From CAYRUP01 sp964578975 (GTDB taxonomy: Bacteria > Pseudomonadota > Gammaproteobacteria > DSM-16500): 48,914 nucleotides of DNA. The translations under genes and the position numbers were made by a program. This document shows, piece by piece, positions 46,945 through 48,914 of the stretch (the first letter of the stretch is position 1; the number at the start of each line of letters is the position of its first letter). The notes below the pieces were generated by a model that saw only the letters and a program-made list of their open reading frames with translations, did no database searches and had not been told where the DNA came from. Where the stretch lies: the NCBI GenBank assembly GCA_964578975.1, contig CAZOFA010000005.1, forward strand, positions 1 through 48,914, written 5' to 3'.

Positions 46945-47704
46945 TACGGCTATCATCCATCCATCTGCACGCATTGCCGACGATGTCGAAATTGGCCCCT
47001 GGTCAATCATCGGACCTGACGTTGAAATCGGTAGCGGTACGTGGATCGGACCCCATGTTGTTATCAAAGCCCTCACTAAAATTGGAACGAATAATAAAAT
47101 TTTTCAATTTGCGTCTATCGGTGAAGAACCGCAAGACAAAAAATTTCAGGGTGAAAAAACATTTTTAGAAATTGGCAATCGCAATATCATTCGAGAATTT
47201 TGCACATTTAATCGCGGAACCGCGCAAGATAGAACCGTCACGCGCATTGGTGATGATAATTTATTTATGGCGTATGTGCATATCGCACATGATTGCGTGG
47301 TCGGTAATCATACGATTTTTGCCAATAATGCTTCTTTGGCAGGACATGTTGTCGTCGAAGATTTTGTGGTGATGAGTGGTTTTTCCGGCGCCTCACAATT
47401 TTGTCGCGTCGGTGCCTATAGTTTTGCATCGATGGGTTCAATGATTGATAAAGATGTCCCACCGTTTGTCAAAGTCTCTGGCTATTATGCGAAACCTTAC
47501 GGTTTAAATGCAGTCGGCATGAAACGTCGAGGATTTTCGGCAGAAACGATGCTTGCATTACGCCGTGCTTACAAAGCGATTTATCGTAAAGGGCTCACCA
47601 TCAAAGAAGCATTGCAAGAGTTAGAAGAAATGTTACTCGTCTGCCCTGAGGTCAAACTCTTCATTGATTTTCTCAAGGCATCAGAACAAGGCATTGTGCG
47701 TTAA
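46934..47704 (+). CDS. lpxA: UDP-GlcNAc acyltransferase LpxA
   Basis: LpxA catalyses the first step of lipid A synthesis, moving a 3-hydroxyacyl chain from ACP to UDP-GlcNAc. From GTG 46934 it has 256 residues (E. coli 262): hexapeptide-repeat beta-helix (HPSARIADDVEIGPWSIIGPDVEIG), GEEPQDKKFQGEKT, EFCTFNRGT, and MAYVHIAHDCVVGNH with the catalytic His. GTG 46934 is preferred because AGAGG (46921-46925) is 8 nt ahead and the protein then aligns with the family start. A GTG seven codons upstream would cover the ribosome-binding site. It overlaps fabZ by 11 nt and lpxB by 1 nt. Confidence 0.96.
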   Translation: MIHNTAIIHPSARIADDVEIGPWSIIGPDVEIGSGTWIGPHVVIKALTKIGTNNKIFQFASIGEEPQDKKFQGEKTFLEIGNRNIIREFCTFNRGTAQDRTVTRIGDDNLFMAYVHIAHDCVVGNHTIFANNASLAGHVVVEDFVVMSGFSGASQFCRVGAYSFASMGSMIDKDVPPFVKVSGYYAKPYGLNAVGMKRRGFSAETMLALRRAYKAIYRKGLTIKEALQELEEMLLVCPEVKLFIDFLKASEQGIVR

Positions 47705-48837
47705 TGACGATAGGGATATTAGCGGGCGAACCTTCTGGGGATTTATTAGGTGCGGGTTTAATCAACGCATTACGTCAACGAAATCCTGAATTTAATTTCA
47801 CTGGGATTGGTGGACCTGCCATGATCAATGCAGGTTGCGTGAGCTTGTTTGAAATGGAACGATTATCGGTGATGGGTTTAATCGAACCGTTATTTCGTTT
47901 ACCCGAATTATTTCGCATTCGTCGAGATCTATATCAATATTTTATTCAACATCGTCCAAGCCTTTTTATCGGCATTGATTCACCCGATTTTAATTTAGGA
48001 CTCGAATTAAAATTACGTCGTGCTGGTATTCCTGTTATTCATTACGTCAGTCCATCGGTATGGGCATGGCGGCAAAAACGTATTTTTAAAATTGCTCAAG
48101 CAACTGATTTAGTGTTGACGCTTTTTCCTTTCGAAGCGGATTTTTATCATAAACATCAAGTGCCGGTTAAATTTGTCGGACATCCGTTAGCCGATTTGAT
48201 TCCCTTGCACACCGACAAAAAAATGATTCGGCAAAAATTAAATCTTGATTTAAATGCAACCTATGTGGCGATTCTTCCCGGAAGCCGTTTGAATGAAATA
48301 AAATATTTAGCGGAAATTTTTCTGCAAAGCGCGACACAAATTTGGAAAAAAAGACCCGAAATTAAATTTATAACCTCTGCCGTCAATGAAAAACGTGATC
48401 AAGAATTTAAACAAATGGCGGCGAAAGTGGCGCCTGATTTGCCGTTGACATTTTTTCAGGGATGTTCGCATGATGTCATGGCCGCATCCGATGCGGTGAT
48501 GGTGACATCTGGCACGGCGACGCTGGAAACGATGTTATTTAAACGCCCGATGGTCGTTGCTTATCGAATGGCGAATTTAACTTATCAATTGGCGCGACAT
48601 TTAGTAAAATTGCGCTTTATTAGTTTGCCGAATTTATTGGCGGATGAAAGATTAGTGCCTGAATTTATTCAATCGACCGCAACACCTGAAAATATCAGTG
48701 CGGCGATAGTAGATTATTTAGATCACCCCGAAAAAATAGACGAACTTGAAAAACGATTTTTAGAGATACATGAACGGTTGCGTTGTAATGCCAACGAACA
48801 AGCGGCGGATGCGGTTTTAAACTTGCTGTCATCCTGA
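47704..48837 (+). CDS. lpxB: Lipid-A-disaccharide synthase LpxB
   Basis: LpxB joins UDP-diacyl-GlcN and lipid X to form the lipid A disaccharide at the inner-membrane surface. The 377-residue GT19 protein has GILAGEPSGDLLGAGLI, FNFTGIGGPAM, FIGIDSPDFNLGLELKLR, IHYVSPSVWAWRQKR, ILPGSRLNEIKYL and VTSGTATLETML, all typical. It is coupled to lpxA by 1 nt (TAATG). The stop TGA lies at the edge of the family-B repeat array (TGTCATCCTGAACGAAGTGC), the same arrangement as holA. Confidence 0.97.
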   Translation: MTIGILAGEPSGDLLGAGLINALRQRNPEFNFTGIGGPAMINAGCVSLFEMERLSVMGLIEPLFRLPELFRIRRDLYQYFIQHRPSLFIGIDSPDFNLGLELKLRRAGIPVIHYVSPSVWAWRQKRIFKIAQATDLVLTLFPFEADFYHKHQVPVKFVGHPLADLIPLHTDKKMIRQKLNLDLNATYVAILPGSRLNEIKYLAEIFLQSATQIWKKRPEIKFITSAVNEKRDQEFKQMAAKVAPDLPLTFFQGCSHDVMAASDAVMVTSGTATLETMLFKRPMVVAYRMANLTYQLARHLVKLRFISLPNLLADERLVPEFIQSTATPENISAAIVDYLDHPEKIDELEKRFLEIHERLRCNANEQAADAVLNLLSS

Positions 48838-48845
48838 ACGAAGTG

Positions 48846-48914
48846 CCCTTCGAGACGCGCCCTTCGAGACGCGCCCTTCGAGACGCGCCCTTCGAGACGC
48901 GCTTCGCGCTCCTC
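48846..48914. repeat. Tandem array of 14-bp units within family-B repeat
   Basis: Four exact head-to-tail copies of CCCTTCGAGACGCG occupy 48846-48901, followed by CTTCGCGCTCCTC. The unit is the left half of the family-B palindrome (CCTTCGAGACGCG, then a GC-rich turn and CTCCTC). The window ends here, so the array may continue. Copy number may vary between strains or be misassembled. Confidence 0.85.

Noticed and set aside
48846..48914. CRISPR-like array
   Set aside because: The units are 14 bp, adjacent with no spacers, and derive from a dispersed palindromic repeat.

Overview
The window is about 48.9 kb of a draft gammaproteobacterial chromosome. By eye it is AT-rich, roughly 40% GC. The housekeeping blocks have gammaproteobacterial gene order: lnt-leuS-lptE-holA-nadD-rsfS-rlmH, map/rpsB-tsf-pyrH-frr-uppS-cdsA, and bamA-skp-lpxD-fabZ-lpxA-lpxB. 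An LbtU-type outer-membrane porin and many palindromic repeats suggest a host-associated lineage near Legionella/Coxiella (order Legionellales or a relative). That placement is inference. Two runs of N (10 and 100) mark assembly gaps, and both lie in repeats.

Layout. Positions 1-8181 are mostly accessory: a possible short transcript or leader, a tiny hypothetical gene, an MscS-type channel, two coupled lipoproteins, an alpha/beta hydrolase, a divergent MerR/TipAS regulator, and three unrecognised genes (5104-8181). The last of these looks like a divergent ATP-grasp enzyme. Positions 8248-15527 are a minus-strand operon covering lipoprotein acylation, leucyl-tRNA synthesis, LPS transport, clamp loading, NAD synthesis and ribosome biogenesis. 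The LbtU-type porin (15777-17360) and a tandemly duplicated repeat follow. Then comes a minus-strand group: a secreted HExxH protein, nth, a small Pro-rich secreted protein, tamB and tamA. Positions 23753-27425 hold a nitrilase-family amidase, an M32 carboxypeptidase, a class II HDAC-like deacetylase and a four-helix membrane protein.

Positions 27413-35952 form a signalling and metabolic cluster. It has a GGDEL cyclase, a GGDEF/EAL protein with altered residues in both domains, a histidine-decarboxylase-like enzyme paired with a GNAT acetyltransferase, a membrane EAL phosphodiesterase, and a FadL-type porin directly behind it. A CPBP protease and map lead into the rpsB operon, which has a clear promoter and a structured leader that fits S2 autoregulation. 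dxr and rseP are absent between cdsA and bamA, and a repeat arm sits at that junction. The window ends just after lpxB in an array of 14-bp repeats.

The most interesting unexplained elements are the orphan trio with the ATP-grasp-like protein, the decarboxylase-acetyltransferase pair embedded among c-di-GMP proteins, the secreted HELEH protein, and several interspersed repeat families. One family supplies the stop codons of both holA and lpxB and may supply the ribosome-binding site of the EAL gene. No tRNA, rRNA, CRISPR array, transposase or prophage gene was recognised.
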